Assembly: GCF_014692675.1 (NCBI RefSeq)
Contig: NZ_JABFCZ010000011.1
Location: 1 to 64,000, forward strand
Direction: 5' to 3'
Length of the DNA stretch: 64,000 bases
Source of the DNA: Roseibium aggregatum
GTDB taxonomy: Bacteria > Pseudomonadota > Alphaproteobacteria > Rhizobiales > Stappiaceae
Shown here: in pieces, positions 52,885-62,812 of the stretch
Position numbering within the stretch: the stretch's first letter is position 1
How the letters are laid out: the number at the start of each line of letters is the position of its first letter
Made by a program: the position numbers and the translations under genes
The notes under the pieces: generated by a model
Told to the model about the DNA's origin: nothing
Database searches by the model: none
What the model saw: only the letters and a program-made list of their open reading frames with translations

Positions 52885-53937
52885 ATGGATTACCGCCGTC
52901 TTGGCCGCACCGACTTGAACGTCAGCTCCATATGCTTGGGCACCATGACCTTCGGTGAACAGAACACCGAGGCCGAGGGCCACGCGCAGATGGACTTCGC
53001 CCTCGACCGCGGCGTCAATTTCCTCGATACGGCGGAGCTTTATCCGATTGCGCCGATCAAGGAGACCCAGGGCCGGACCGAGCGGATTATCGGCACTTGG
53101 CTCAAGAGCCGCGGCAACCGCGACAAGGTCATCCTGGCGTCGAAAGTCGTCGGCCGGACGGCCAATACCTGGTTCCGCAAGGACGGGTCCGAAGGCCGGC
53201 TGACCAAAGCCCAGATCGAGGAGGCGGTCGACCAGAGCCTGCGCAACCTGCAGACGGATTACATCGATCTTTACCAGCTGCACTGGCCGGACCGGGAAGT
53301 GTCGGGCTTCGGTTCCAATCCGACCCAGTGGGTCGATCCGGCTCCGGTGGATGACGAGACGCCGATCGAGACCACGCTGGAAGCGCTGGCCGGTCTCGTC
53401 AAGGCGGGCAAGGTGCGCCACATCGGCCTGTCGAATGAAAGCGCCTGGGGCACAATGACCTTCGTGAAGGCTGCCGAAGCCATGGGGCTGCCGCGGGTCG
53501 TTTCGATCCAGAATGCCTATTCGCTCGTCAACCGGACCTTCGAGATCAATCTGGCCGAAATCGCCCTGAGGGAGAATGTGGGCCTGCTTGCCTATTCGGC
53601 GCTGGCGCAAGGGTATCTGACCGGCAAATACCAGAACGGGGCCCTGCCGCACGGTGCGCGCAAGACCCTCTTCAACCGCCTGCAGCGCTATGAAAAGCCG
53701 GGAACCGCGGAAGCGATCGACGATTATCTGGCCCTGGCGAAGGACGCCGGACTGGATGTCGCGCAAATGGCGCTCGCCTTTGCGCTCAGCCGCAGCTTCG
53801 TGACCTCGGTCATCATCGGTGCGACCCGCATGGATCAGCTTGAAACCGATCTCGGTGCGGTGAACGTCAAGATCACGGCAGACCTGGAAGCGCGGATCAA
53901 CGCGATCCACCAGGTACGCGGCAATCCCGCGCCCTGA
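52885..53937 (+). CDS. Aldo/keto reductase (Tas-like)
   Basis: The 350-residue NADPH-dependent reductase has the AKR barrel: YRRLGRTDLNVSSICLGTMTFG at its start (residues 3-24), the catalytic Asp and Tyr in FLDTAELYP, and LYQLHWPDR, with the catalytic Lys in VILASKV. The length and the PNxWVD-like middle match the Tas/YajO group. The start at 52885 follows TGAGGA. Substrate unknown. Confidence 0.93.
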   Translation: MDYRRLGRTDLNVSSICLGTMTFGEQNTEAEGHAQMDFALDRGVNFLDTAELYPIAPIKETQGRTERIIGTWLKSRGNRDKVILASKVVGRTANTWFRKDGSEGRLTKAQIEEAVDQSLRNLQTDYIDLYQLHWPDREVSGFGSNPTQWVDPAPVDDETPIETTLEALAGLVKAGKVRHIGLSNESAWGTMTFVKAAEAMGLPRVVSIQNAYSLVNRTFEINLAEIALRENVGLLAYSALAQGYLTGKYQNGALPHGARKTLFNRLQRYEKPGTAEAIDDYLALAKDAGLDVAQMALAFALSRSFVTSVIIGATRMDQLETDLGAVNVKITADLEARINAIHQVRGNPAP

Positions 53938-54216
53938 TCTTTCGACTTCCGTTCATTCGGTTGCGGAACGGGCCTGGCCGAGCGCCGGGCCCCGGTTTCC
54001 ACCTCAGCCTCAAGTCCTTGTTTCTGTAGGTTTTTGACAGTTTTACGACATAGAATCACTTTGCTGTTTCGGGCCGGTCCGCGCCCGATACCGCTTCCTG
54101 CCTGCTGAGGCCCGCGCGTGATCCGTCCCTATATTCCAAGGGCTTACGATTTCTCCTTGCACTGGCAGCAAAGTTGATTCCTGATGGAACCATCAGCGTC
54201 AGCGGAGGGGTGTCCC

Positions 54217-54753
54217 ATGCCGCGATTGTTTACAGGTCTTGAGATCCCGTCCCAGACTGGTCTCATGCTTTCCATGCTCCGGGGCGGCCTTCGGGGCGCA
54301 CGCTGGATCGATCCTGAAAACTATCACATCACCTTGAGATTTATCGGCGATATCGACGACCGGACCGCCGACGAGATTGCCGATGCGCTCGACCGTATCC
54401 GCCGCAAACCGGTGGAGATCCGGCTGAGCGGGCTCGGATCCTTCGGCAACGGCAAGCCGCATGCGGTCTGGGCCCGGGTGGAGCCGACACCGGAGCTCAA
54501 CGAGCTTCAGGCGGAGCAGGAGCGGATCATCCAGCGGCTTAACCTGCCGCCGGAACGGCGCAAATACCTGCCCCATGTCACCATTGCCCGCTGCCGGACC
54601 TCGTCCAACGAGGATGTCGCCAAGTGGCTGTCGGAACGGGGCAACTTCCAGGCGCCGCCCTTCGTCGCCGGGCGGTTCGTGCTGTTTTCCGCCAAGGCGA
54701 GTGTCGGCGGCGGGCCCTATCTGGTGGAAGAAGCCTATCCGCTCGCGGCCTGA
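54217..54753 (+). CDS. thpR: RNA 2',3'-cyclic phosphodiesterase ThpR
   Basis: The 178-residue 2H enzyme has HIT at residues 37-39 (NYHITLRFIGDID) and HVT at 120-122 (LPHVTIARC). It opens 2',3'-cyclic phosphates of RNA; members were first named 2'-5' RNA ligase. The start at 54217 follows GGAGGGG; the frame is open to 54184. Confidence 0.93.
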   Translation: MPRLFTGLEIPSQTGLMLSMLRGGLRGARWIDPENYHITLRFIGDIDDRTADEIADALDRIRRKPVEIRLSGLGSFGNGKPHAVWARVEPTPELNELQAEQERIIQRLNLPPERRKYLPHVTIARCRTSSNEDVAKWLSERGNFQAPPFVAGRFVLFSAKASVGGGPYLVEEAYPLAA

Positions 54754-54838
54754 AGCGTCGTAACGGCAGGTTTTTGCGAAAACCGGGTTTCCGTGCGAGG
54801 ATGGCTGCCGCACGTTGTTACCGGCTTCGGGCTTTCAG

Positions 54839-55510
54839 ATGGGGTGGCGTATAACAGCTCCGATTGCGGCTGCTGCTGTGCTCCTTTTGGGCGCAGGTGA
54901 TATTCTTCGTGCGGAAATCATCCAGAAAACGGTCGAGCGCAAATACACGGTTTACGGCAAGACGGCGGCCGACGTGGCAGCCTATATGCGGGACAGGCCA
55001 TTCCACGGGGACTCCGGAGCGGCGATCGCCAATATCCGACCGAAATATTCCTTCGATTTCAAGACGAAGAAAAGCGGGGCCTCCTGCAAGGCCGACCGGT
55101 TCCGGCTGCGCATTCAGTTCACCTTGACCCTGCCCTATGCGGCGCAGGAAAGCTCCTTCGACCGCAGGACGAAGAGCCGCTGGAAAAGTCTGCAGCGGTT
55201 CGTCCGGGGCCATGAGGCCGTGCATAAAAAAATCTATCTGTCCTGCGCCCGACAGCTGGAACGGGACGTCAGAAAACTCAGACCGGAATTCTGCGGGTCT
55301 CTCAATCGGGATATCGCCAGGCTCATTCGCGAGTCGAAAAAGGAATGCGAGAAAAAACAGCTCGCTTTCGACCGCCGCCAACTTCGCAGTCTGACCTACC
55401 ACAGCTTTTTCAAACTTGCCCGGCAGGAGCGCGATCGCAACAGGCGGAAACTGACCGCCGGCGTCCGGCGCGGCGACCGGGGCCAGCTTCTGTTCCAATT
55501 CTCCGAGTAG
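54839..55510 (+). CDS. DUF922 exported Zn-protease-like protein
   Basis: The 223-residue protein has a signal segment (APIAAAAVLLLGAGDILRAE) and a DUF922 body: KYTVYGKTAADVAAYM, CKADRFRLRIQFTLTLPYA, and an HEAVH motif at residues 125-129, a possible HExxH zinc site. The last 80 residues are highly basic. Family members are described as putative secreted zinc-dependent proteases. The start is ATG 54839, although a TTG lies 24 bp upstream. Confidence 0.83.
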   Translation: MGWRITAPIAAAAVLLLGAGDILRAEIIQKTVERKYTVYGKTAADVAAYMRDRPFHGDSGAAIANIRPKYSFDFKTKKSGASCKADRFRLRIQFTLTLPYAAQESSFDRRTKSRWKSLQRFVRGHEAVHKKIYLSCARQLERDVRKLRPEFCGSLNRDIARLIRESKKECEKKQLAFDRRQLRSLTYHSFFKLARQERDRNRRKLTAGVRRGDRGQLLFQFSE

Positions 55511-55512
55511 AT

Positions 55513-56688
55513 CTAACGCCTGACGGCCAGCAGCCGCTCATAAACGGCGAGCGTTTTTGCGCACATGGCTTCGACGGAGAATTTTGCGGTCACATGGGCC
55601 CTTGCGCGGGCGATGAGGGCGGTGCGCTCGTCTGCCGACAGGGCGAGCGCATGCCGGATGGCCTCGGCGAGCGCCTGAGGGTCGTTTGGCGGCACGCGCC
55701 AGCCGGTGCGGTTCGCGTCTGAGACTTCCGGCGGGGCGAGCACGGTTTCGGGAACGGCGCCGAGATCGGAGACGATGACGGGGACGCCCGCCGCCTGGGC
55801 TTCCACGGCAGCCCGGCCGAAAGCTTCGGCCGCCGTCGATGCCACGACGGAAAGATCCGCGAGCGCCAGGGCTGCCGGCACGTCGGCGCAGTGGCCGACG
55901 AGCCTGACCTGATTTTCCAGGCCGTAACGGGAGATCTTGCTTTTCAGTTCCGCGACGTACGCGTCGCGGCCCTGGGGATCGCCGGCCAGGATGGCGACCG
56001 GGGCTGTCAGCCCTGCGTCTTTGAGAGCTGCCATGGCGTCGATGACGACCCTCTGGCCCTTCCACCCTGTGACCCTTGCGAGCTGGAGGATGACCGGGCG
56101 TCCGGGCTCGAGACCCCATGCGGCGGCAAGTGCCGCTTTCCGGTCGTCGGTAACGGCGCCCGGTGCGAGAGCGGACAGGTCCGATCCCCGGTGAATGACA
56201 TCGATCCGCTCTCTTGCAAAGGGGTGGCGCTCGGCAATCAGCCGGGCGGTATAGGCGGAATTGGCGATCACCGCGTCGCCGCGGGCCATGACAGAGTTAT
56301 AAAGTGCCTTCAGCGGTCCTTTCTGACCGTAGATGCCGTGATAGGTGGTCACGAACGGAATGTTGCAGCGACGGGCCGCCAGAAGGGCGGACCAGGCCGG
56401 CGCCCGGCTGCGGGCATGGATCAGGCCGACGTCTTGCGCTTCGATGATCTGTTGCAGCCTGGCGGCGTTTTTCCAGATCGTGAGCGGGTTCTTCGACTTG
56501 ACCGGCAAATGAATGTGTCTTGCGCCGACGGCCTCGAGTTCCGCCACCATCTGCCCGCCCTCGCTTGCCACCAGGGCCGTTCCGCCGGCCTCAACGACGG
56601 CCGCGGCGACATCGACGGTGGTGCGTTCCGCGCCGCCGGTCACGAGGTCCGGAATGACTTGCAGGATGACATTCGCTTTTTCGGCCAA
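55513..56688 (-). CDS. Glycosyltransferase family 4 protein
   Basis: The 391-residue GT-B enzyme has an N-terminal acceptor domain (VIPDLVTGGAERTTVDVA; HARSRAPAWSALLAARR; TYHGIYG) and a C-terminal nucleotide-sugar domain (RVTGWKGQRVVIDAMAAL; VRLVGHCADVPAALALADL; and the EAFGRAAVEAQAAGVPVI motif with its EX7E glutamates). It probably builds a lipopolysaccharide or other surface glycan. No further glycan genes are adjacent. Confidence 0.92.
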   Translation of the reverse strand: MAEKANVILQVIPDLVTGGAERTTVDVAAAVVEAGGTALVASEGGQMVAELEAVGARHIHLPVKSKNPLTIWKNAARLQQIIEAQDVGLIHARSRAPAWSALLAARRCNIPFVTTYHGIYGQKGPLKALYNSVMARGDAVIANSAYTARLIAERHPFARERIDVIHRGSDLSALAPGAVTDDRKAALAAAWGLEPGRPVILQLARVTGWKGQRVVIDAMAALKDAGLTAPVAILAGDPQGRDAYVAELKSKISRYGLENQVRLVGHCADVPAALALADLSVVASTAAEAFGRAAVEAQAAGVPVIVSDLGAVPETVLAPPEVSDANRTGWRVPPNDPQALAEAIRHALALSADERTALIARARAHVTAKFSVEAMCAKTLAVYERLLAVRR

Positions 56689-56773
56689 GGAGGGCTCCGG
56701 CGGTCAGACTTCTCATTTGTCTCCGTCTATGCCAAACGGGACCTGAAACCATGAAACTGGGCAGAGCCTTAAT

Positions 56774-57559
56774 ATGAACGCCGACGAACCGCAATTCATC
56801 GAGATTGGAAAAGCGGCCGGAAAAGCAAGTGCGACCCGCCGGATCGCCGTGCGTCATCGTGAGGGACAAGGCCCCGGCCTGTTCTGGCTCTCCGGTTTCA
56901 AGTCGGACATGAGCGGCACGAAGGCCGTGGAACTCGACGAATGGGCGGCGAAAGAAGGCCTTGCCTGCACCCGGTTCGACTATTCCGGCCACGGGATCTC
57001 CGAGGGCGCGTTCGAGGAAGCCTGCGTGTCCGACTGGCTGGAGGAGACCCTCGCCGTCTTCGACCGGTTCTGCAGCGGGCCGACCATCGTGATCGGGTCT
57101 TCCATGGGCGGCTGGATCGCCCTGCTTCTGGCTTTGGCGCGGCGGGACACGGGTCACATCAGGGGCATGGTGCTGATCGCGCCGGCGACGGATTTTACCG
57201 AAGAACTGATGTGGAAGCAGCGGTTCACCGACGAGATCCGGGAGGCGATCCTGACCGAGGGGCGCTGGCAGCAGCCTTCCGCCTATTCGGAGGATCCTTA
57301 CGTGATCACCGCCAGGCTGATCGAGGACGGGCGCCGGCATCTCATCCTCGACAAACGAATAGCAACCGGCTGTCCGGTGACGATCCTGCAAGGGGTCCAG
57401 GACCCGGATGTTCCCTGGCGCCATGCGGAACGCCTGTCGGAGGCTCTGCCGGAAGACGATGTCACGCTGACGCTTGTTCCCGACGGCGACCACCGGCTGT
57501 CCCGGCCGCAGGATATTGCGCTGCTTCTGAAATCCATCGAGGCTTTGCGGTCGGCATGA
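56774..57559 (+). CDS. Alpha/beta hydrolase (ABHD10-like)
   Basis: The 261-residue protein has the nucleophile elbow GSSMG with Ser110, an oxyanion stretch FWLSGFKSDMSGTK and the late Asp and His in VQDPDVPW and GDHRLSR. It resembles the ABHD10/palmitoyl-thioesterase-like group. Substrate unknown. It is divergent from the glycosyltransferase gene. Confidence 0.9.
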   Translation: MNADEPQFIEIGKAAGKASATRRIAVRHREGQGPGLFWLSGFKSDMSGTKAVELDEWAAKEGLACTRFDYSGHGISEGAFEEACVSDWLEETLAVFDRFCSGPTIVIGSSMGGWIALLLALARRDTGHIRGMVLIAPATDFTEELMWKQRFTDEIREAILTEGRWQQPSAYSEDPYVITARLIEDGRRHLILDKRIATGCPVTILQGVQDPDVPWRHAERLSEALPEDDVTLTLVPDGDHRLSRPQDIALLLKSIEALRSA

Positions 57560-57568
57560 AGCGTTGAC

Positions 57569-58210
57569 CTAAAGCGGCATGGTTTCGCGACCCTGTTTCT
57601 GCACCCTGTACCAGGCCCAGAACACGCGGGCGGCGACGCCGCGCCAGGGGGCCCAGGTCTCGGCGATTTCGTCGAGGGTTCCGGGTTTCGGCCTGTCTTC
57701 CAGCCCGAAAGCGCCCTGGACGGCAACCTGAAGCGCCAGGTCGCCGCTCGGAAAGACATCCGGATGGCCGGCGCAGAAGAGCAGGAAGATATCGGCGGTC
57801 CAGCGGCCGATGCCCTTGATCGCGCACAATTCACCATGGGCTTCGTGGCCGGGACGCTCGGCGAGGTGTGAAAGGTCGAGGCCGTTACGGCAGGCGTCTT
57901 CGATTGCTCTGAACGTCCGGATCTTGGGGCGGGAGAGGCCGACGGCTGCAAGCTCCTCGTCGCTGACGGCCGCCAGTCCGTGCTCGTTCAGCGGCCGGAC
58001 ACGCTGTTCGAGGCGGCCGAAGATGGCCGCGGCGCTGGCGACGGAGACCTGCTGGCCGGTGACGATCTGAGCGAGGCCGGCGAAATCGGCCGCGCGCCGG
58101 CGCAGGGGAATGTCCCCCGATGCCGCGATGACGGGAACCAGGCGCGGGTCCAGCCGCTGAAGGGCGGTCACGCCTTCTGCGATGTCATCGAGACTTTCAA
58201 TCGGTTTCAC
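57569..58210 (-). CDS. DNA-3-methyladenine glycosylase II (AlkA-like)
   Basis: The 213-residue HhH-GPD protein has the hairpin-helix motif IKGIGRWTAD at about residues 131-140 and the catalytic Asp157 (SGDLALQ). It lacks the long N-terminal domain of E. coli AlkA, as is common in this family. It removes alkylated bases from DNA. It is convergent with the hydrolase gene and divergent from gluQ. Confidence 0.92.
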   Translation of the reverse strand: MKPIESLDDIAEGVTALQRLDPRLVPVIAASGDIPLRRRAADFAGLAQIVTGQQVSVASAAAIFGRLEQRVRPLNEHGLAAVSDEELAAVGLSRPKIRTFRAIEDACRNGLDLSHLAERPGHEAHGELCAIKGIGRWTADIFLLFCAGHPDVFPSGDLALQVAVQGAFGLEDRPKPGTLDEIAETWAPWRGVAARVFWAWYRVQKQGRETMPL

Positions 58211-58300
58211 GGAAATTCCTTGTCTGCAACCGGTTAGCTGTTATGGCTCAGGTCCGTCAGACGAGCCAAACACGATCACATTGCTACAAGATCCGTCCCG

Positions 58301-59212
58301 ATGACAGTTCCGGTTTTCCGTTTTGCGCCGTCGCCCAATGGTCATCTGCATCTCGGGCACGCCTATTCCGCGCTTCTGAATTACCGCTCGGCTTTGGCGA
58401 CCGGGGGCCGGTTCCTGCTCCGGGTCGAGGATATCGATACGGTACGGTGCACGCCGGAGCTGGAACGGGACATGCTGGAAGACCTCGCCTGGCTCGGTCT
58501 CACATGGGAAACGCCGGTGTTGCGGCAATCGGAGAATTTCGCCGACTACGAAGACGCTCTTCAGAAACTGGAGCAGATGGGCGTTACCTATCGTGCCTAT
58601 CTGACGCGCGGCGAGATCAAGCGGTTCGTGGCGGAGAAGGAGGCTGCGGGGGCTTCATGGCCGCATGATCCGGACGGCGCGCCGCATTATCCGGGCGACC
58701 GTGCCGTTCTGAGCGACGAAGAGTGCCGTCGGCGGGCTGACGCCGATGCGCCTTTCGCCGTGCGGCTGGATATGCGCCGTGCCCTGGAACTGGTCCGGGA
58801 ACCGCTCACGTGGCGCGAATGCAGCGCGGAATTGCCCGCAAGCCCGGCCGGCCCCGAATGGTTTGAGCCCGATGAGATCACGGCCGCGCCGGATGCCTGG
58901 GGCGATGTGATCCTCGCCCGCAAGGACACACCGACCAGCTATCATCTGTCTGTTGTTGTCGACGATGCCCGGCAGGGCGTGACAGACGTCATGCGGGGGC
59001 GGGACCTTTATCACGCGACGTCGGTGCACCGGCTCCTGCAGATCCTGCTCGGGCTGCCGCAACCGCGGTACCGGCACCACCGCCTGATACTGGATCACGA
59101 TGGCCGCAAGCTTGCGAAATCCGACCGGAGCACCAGTCTGAGGGAGTTGCGAATGGCGGGGCATACGGCGGAGGACGTTCGGGAGAGGATAGGTATTCCA
59201 GATGACGTATAG
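58301..59212 (+). CDS. gluQ: Glutamyl-Q tRNA(Asp) synthetase GluQ
   Basis: The 303-residue protein is a truncated glutamyl-tRNA synthetase with HLGH at residues 17-20 (FAPSPNGHLHLGHAYSALL) and KLAKS near the C terminus as the KMSKS-type loop. It lacks the anticodon-binding domain, so it should attach glutamate to queuosine of tRNA-Asp. The zinc-binding CxC site known in E. coli is absent: the place reads YRAYLTRGE. No queuosine genes are nearby. Confidence 0.92.
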   Translation: MTVPVFRFAPSPNGHLHLGHAYSALLNYRSALATGGRFLLRVEDIDTVRCTPELERDMLEDLAWLGLTWETPVLRQSENFADYEDALQKLEQMGVTYRAYLTRGEIKRFVAEKEAAGASWPHDPDGAPHYPGDRAVLSDEECRRRADADAPFAVRLDMRRALELVREPLTWRECSAELPASPAGPEWFEPDEITAAPDAWGDVILARKDTPTSYHLSVVVDDARQGVTDVMRGRDLYHATSVHRLLQILLGLPQPRYRHHRLILDHDGRKLAKSDRSTSLRELRMAGHTAEDVRERIGIPDDV

Positions 59213-59502
59213 TCATCATGAGAATAGGTAAAAATACCATTTATTAAAACTTAATAAGAAAGTCTATTAAAGAAAACGACATTCAAAATTACGCAGAAAC
59301 ACGATGGTCTTTAAAGATTATAACTTTATATACTTGTTTCGTGTTTCTTGAGCTTTGCCCGCGACAGGCATTCGGGCCGGGTGCTTATCCGCCGTTGCGT
59401 GTCGCGAGAAGAATTTCCCTGCCATTGGAATGCGGGAGCAAACGGATTGCAGGCCATTCATTCGAATAAAAGTCGCTTTCCCGGGATTGCGGGGAACTTT
59501 GC
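59213..59502. other. AT-rich intergenic stretch before the GGDEF-EAL gene
   Basis: About 290 bp, strongly AT-rich from 59213 to 59340 in contrast to the GC-rich surroundings. It probably holds the promoter of the GGDEF-EAL gene. I find no gene, tRNA or clear terminator in it. Confidence 0.5.
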
Positions 59503-61608
59503 GTGAAAAAGATCAGGGCATTTTTTCGCGGGGCGCAGACTGCATACGGACGGGTTTTCATCCGGTCTACGGCCTATCTGATATTTTTGATGATTTCCTT
59601 TTCGCTGATCATGGCCTTCATCAATTACAGGGACGAAATGCAGGCCGTCGAAGACGGGCTCGAGCGCGCCGCCATGGGGCATGCGAAACTGATTGCAGGG
59701 CTTTCTGCCGACAAGATCGAACGAAACGATTTTGCAACGCTCCAGCCCCTCCTGAATGCACTGGCCTCCGAACCTGAAGTGGTTGCGGCGAAGATCTTTT
59801 CCGCGTCGGGACAGGTGATTGCCTTCGATGCGGGATCGCGTGAAACCGGGGTTTCGCCGGCGTCGGACCCGGTTGCTGTCAGGGTCGTAAGTGCGGGGGA
59901 ACCGGTCACCGGCAAAAACGCAAAATCCACGGATTACTATCTGCCTGTTCTGCACAACGGCGAAGCCGTCGGCGCCGTTCTGGTGAAAATGTCGACCGAC
60001 GAGATTCAGGCGGTCAGGAGCGAAGTCTTCGTTCAGGTGCTCGTTCTGTTCGGAATTCTGATTATCGCGGTCGTGCCCATCGGCACCTACCTGATGTACC
60101 GGTCGACCCGGGGGATCAGCCGGGTGACACAGGCCGCGAACGAGGCCGCGCAAGGGTTCCTCGATCCGAACATGGTCGTCGATGCGAACGGTGAGGTCGG
60201 AGAGCTTCAGGAAGCTTTCAAGGCCATGGCCGTCAATTTGCGCAAGACCATCAAGCACATCGAATATCTTGCCCACGTCGACGGGGTGACCGGGCTTCCG
60301 AACCGGCTGAAATTCGAAAACACCGCCATCCAGCTGATCGACCTGTCGCCGCGGGCGGAAGGCGCCGTCCTGTTCATCGATCTCGACCGGTTCAAGATGA
60401 TCAACGACATGCGTGGCCATGCGGTAGGTGACGAACTGCTCAAGCACGTCGCCGCGCGGATCAGGTCTCTTGTCGCCGATCATTTCGAGCCGCATACCAC
60501 ATCGGCGCCGTTTGTCGCCCGGTTTGCGGGTGATGAATTCGTCGCGGTCCTTCCCGGCATGACCGACGCCGAAAAACTGGTGGAACTTTCGGAGATCGTG
60601 ATCGAGAAGATCGGCCGGCCGGTCCGCGTCGATCCCTTAAGCCTGATCGTGCGCGCCAGCATGGGCATCGCGCTTTATCCCCAGGACGGGAGGTTATCGG
60701 ACGACGTCCTGCGCTGCGCGGACATGGCCATGTACCGCTCCAAGGAGGAGGGGCGGGACCAGGCCACGATCTTCAACGAAAGGATCCGCGAGGAGGCGCT
60801 GGAACGGCAGAAGATAGAACGCCACCTGATGAATGCGCTCGATAATGATGAACTGCGGGTGTTCTATCAGCCGAAGATCGACCTGGCTTCGGGAAAGATC
60901 ATCGGTTCGGAGGCGCTTCTGCGCTGGTCGAGCCCCGAACTGGGCAGCGTGCCGCCCTTCAAGTTTGTGCCGATTGCGGAAGAATGCGGGTTGATGACCC
61001 CGATCGGCGAATTCGTCTTGCGCCAGTCCCTGGAAGACATGAACCGCCTGCTGGCGGAAGGCCACGACCTCAAGGTCGCGGTGAATGTGGCGCCCGTCCA
61101 GTTCCAGTCCGTCTATTTTACCGACCGCACCCTCGGCATTCTCGGCGAAAGCGGCTTTCCGCTCGACCGTCTGGAGCTGGAAATCACCGAATCCAGCGTG
61201 ATGGACGATCCCCAGCGTGTCATGAGCCAGATCCTTCCGATCAAGGAGGAGGGGGTGCACCTGGCGATCGACGATTTCGGCACCGGTTATTCCAGCCTGA
61301 ACACGCTTGCCACCATGCCGTTCGACACGATCAAGATCGACCGGTCCTTCGTCCGCGACATGGCTGAGGACGAAAACCAGCGGGCGATCGTGCAGCTGAT
61401 CCTGATGATGGCCCGGCAGCTGAAAATGAAGACGGTCGCGGAGGGCATCGAGACACCGCTCCAGTTCGACCAGCTGCGTGCCTGGGGCGCGTCCTATGCC
61501 CAGGGGTATCTGTGGAGCCCGCCGGTGGCTTTCGGCGAGTTCGCCACGATTGTCCGTGACGGCTTCAAGTCATCGCCTGCAATGGACGCGACCGTGATGT
61601 CGCACTGA
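59503..61608 (+). CDS. Membrane GGDEF-EAL cyclic-di-GMP protein
   Basis: The 701-residue protein has a periplasmic sensor part between two membrane helices (about residues 20-43 and 176-203), a HAMP-like linker, a GGDEF domain (about 260-425; VARFAGDEFVAVL, so AGDEF in place of GGDEF) and an EAL domain (about 440-690). The EAL domain keeps the EALLRW, NVAP, ITESS, DDFGTGYS and VAEGIE motifs, so it should be an active c-di-GMP phosphodiesterase; cyclase activity is possible. Start is GTG 59503 after GGGGAAC. Confidence 0.93.
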   Translation: MKKIRAFFRGAQTAYGRVFIRSTAYLIFLMISFSLIMAFINYRDEMQAVEDGLERAAMGHAKLIAGLSADKIERNDFATLQPLLNALASEPEVVAAKIFSASGQVIAFDAGSRETGVSPASDPVAVRVVSAGEPVTGKNAKSTDYYLPVLHNGEAVGAVLVKMSTDEIQAVRSEVFVQVLVLFGILIIAVVPIGTYLMYRSTRGISRVTQAANEAAQGFLDPNMVVDANGEVGELQEAFKAMAVNLRKTIKHIEYLAHVDGVTGLPNRLKFENTAIQLIDLSPRAEGAVLFIDLDRFKMINDMRGHAVGDELLKHVAARIRSLVADHFEPHTTSAPFVARFAGDEFVAVLPGMTDAEKLVELSEIVIEKIGRPVRVDPLSLIVRASMGIALYPQDGRLSDDVLRCADMAMYRSKEEGRDQATIFNERIREEALERQKIERHLMNALDNDELRVFYQPKIDLASGKIIGSEALLRWSSPELGSVPPFKFVPIAEECGLMTPIGEFVLRQSLEDMNRLLAEGHDLKVAVNVAPVQFQSVYFTDRTLGILGESGFPLDRLELEITESSVMDDPQRVMSQILPIKEEGVHLAIDDFGTGYSSLNTLATMPFDTIKIDRSFVRDMAEDENQRAIVQLILMMARQLKMKTVAEGIETPLQFDQLRAWGASYAQGYLWSPPVAFGEFATIVRDGFKSSPAMDATVMSH

Positions 61609-61623
61609 CGTGCTGTCTTGATC

Positions 61624-62589
61624 CTAGAATGCCCGCCAGGTTTCCAGAAAGGCATACCAGAGCCCGCTGGTGGCAACGGCGGCTGCCGTCGTCAGTGTGA
61701 TCGCGTTGGTCGACATGGCGTGGCCCGTGCCGTACCGGTTGGCGAAGATATAGGCGTTGACGCCCGTCGGGCACGTTGCCGTCAAGGTCGCCACCGCCGT
61801 CCACAGCGGCGGCAGATGGACCACATAGGCGGACATGACAAAGACGGCCGCCGGCATGAAGCCGAGCTTCAGGACGCTCAGCAGGAATCCGGGCAGCACG
61901 TTCCCGCGGATGCCGTAGGTCACCATGCTCATGCCCAGAGACAGGAGGGCGACCGGCAGCGCGGTCGCCGAAATCCGGTTCAGGATATCCTGGAACAGCC
62001 CCTCGATCGGCAGGCCAGTGCCACGCCAGATCAGGGAACAGGTGATCGCGACGACGATCGGATTGACGATCAGATTGCGGCCGATCCGCTTCAAAAGTTC
62101 GGGCATCGGCGGCGGCGTGCTGACCCCGTCGAGCGCCGCCGCCCGTTCCATGAGGACGGCGGTTGCCGCGGTCATGGCCGGAAGGTGCACGGAAATGATC
62201 AGGAGCAGCGGCACCAGGCCGGCATCGCCGTAAACCTGGGACACCAGCGGCAAACCGACCATGACGGTATTGGCAAAGGCGGCCGAAATGCCGCCGATGA
62301 CGCCGGCCCTTGCTTCGCGCCCGAAAACCTTGCGGATCATCAGATTGCCGGCGATCCAGGTGGCCGCCATGCCGGTGAAATAGGCGGCCCAGATCGCCCA
62401 CGGACTCTGGCCGTCCAGATTGACGACCGCCAGTGTCTTGAAGACCAGAACCGGAATGGCGATCACATAGACGTATTCCCCGAGAGCCTCGCCGACGGTC
62501 TGCGACATCAGTCCGACCCGGGCGACAAGATAGCCGACCCCGATCAGGATGAAGACCGGGAGGACGATGCTCAGAACTTGGCCAGTCAT
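61624..62589 (-). CDS. AEC-family (auxin efflux carrier-like) transporter
   Basis: The 321-residue protein has about ten hydrophobic helices arranged in two halves. Typical AEC features are the early IVLPVFILIGVGYLVARVG, the middle FANTVMVGLPLVSQVYGD and the late TATCPTGVNAYIFANRYG. Members export carboxylates such as malonate or malate; the substrate here is not known. It converges on the GGDEF-EAL gene, with 15 bp between the two stops. Confidence 0.92.
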   Translation of the reverse strand: MTGQVLSIVLPVFILIGVGYLVARVGLMSQTVGEALGEYVYVIAIPVLVFKTLAVVNLDGQSPWAIWAAYFTGMAATWIAGNLMIRKVFGREARAGVIGGISAAFANTVMVGLPLVSQVYGDAGLVPLLLIISVHLPAMTAATAVLMERAAALDGVSTPPPMPELLKRIGRNLIVNPIVVAITCSLIWRGTGLPIEGLFQDILNRISATALPVALLSLGMSMVTYGIRGNVLPGFLLSVLKLGFMPAAVFVMSAYVVHLPPLWTAVATLTATCPTGVNAYIFANRYGTGHAMSTNAITLTTAAAVATSGLWYAFLETWRAF

Positions 62590-62812
62590 TTAAATCTTCG
62601 CTCTCGTGGCGGTTTTCAGGTTTGCTAACCCTTCTTCGGGCATGATGGCGTCCGGGTAAAGCTTGCCGGGCGATGCAAACACCTCAAGCGGGTCTTGAGA
62701 GGTGGCTTGAAGCCGGTGAGGGTGGGATATGAAGACTGCAGCATGACGACCGGGCCCGATGTTGGCAAGGGCGGATTGTGCAATCGCAACGAACGGACAG
62801 GTCCTGGCCGAC

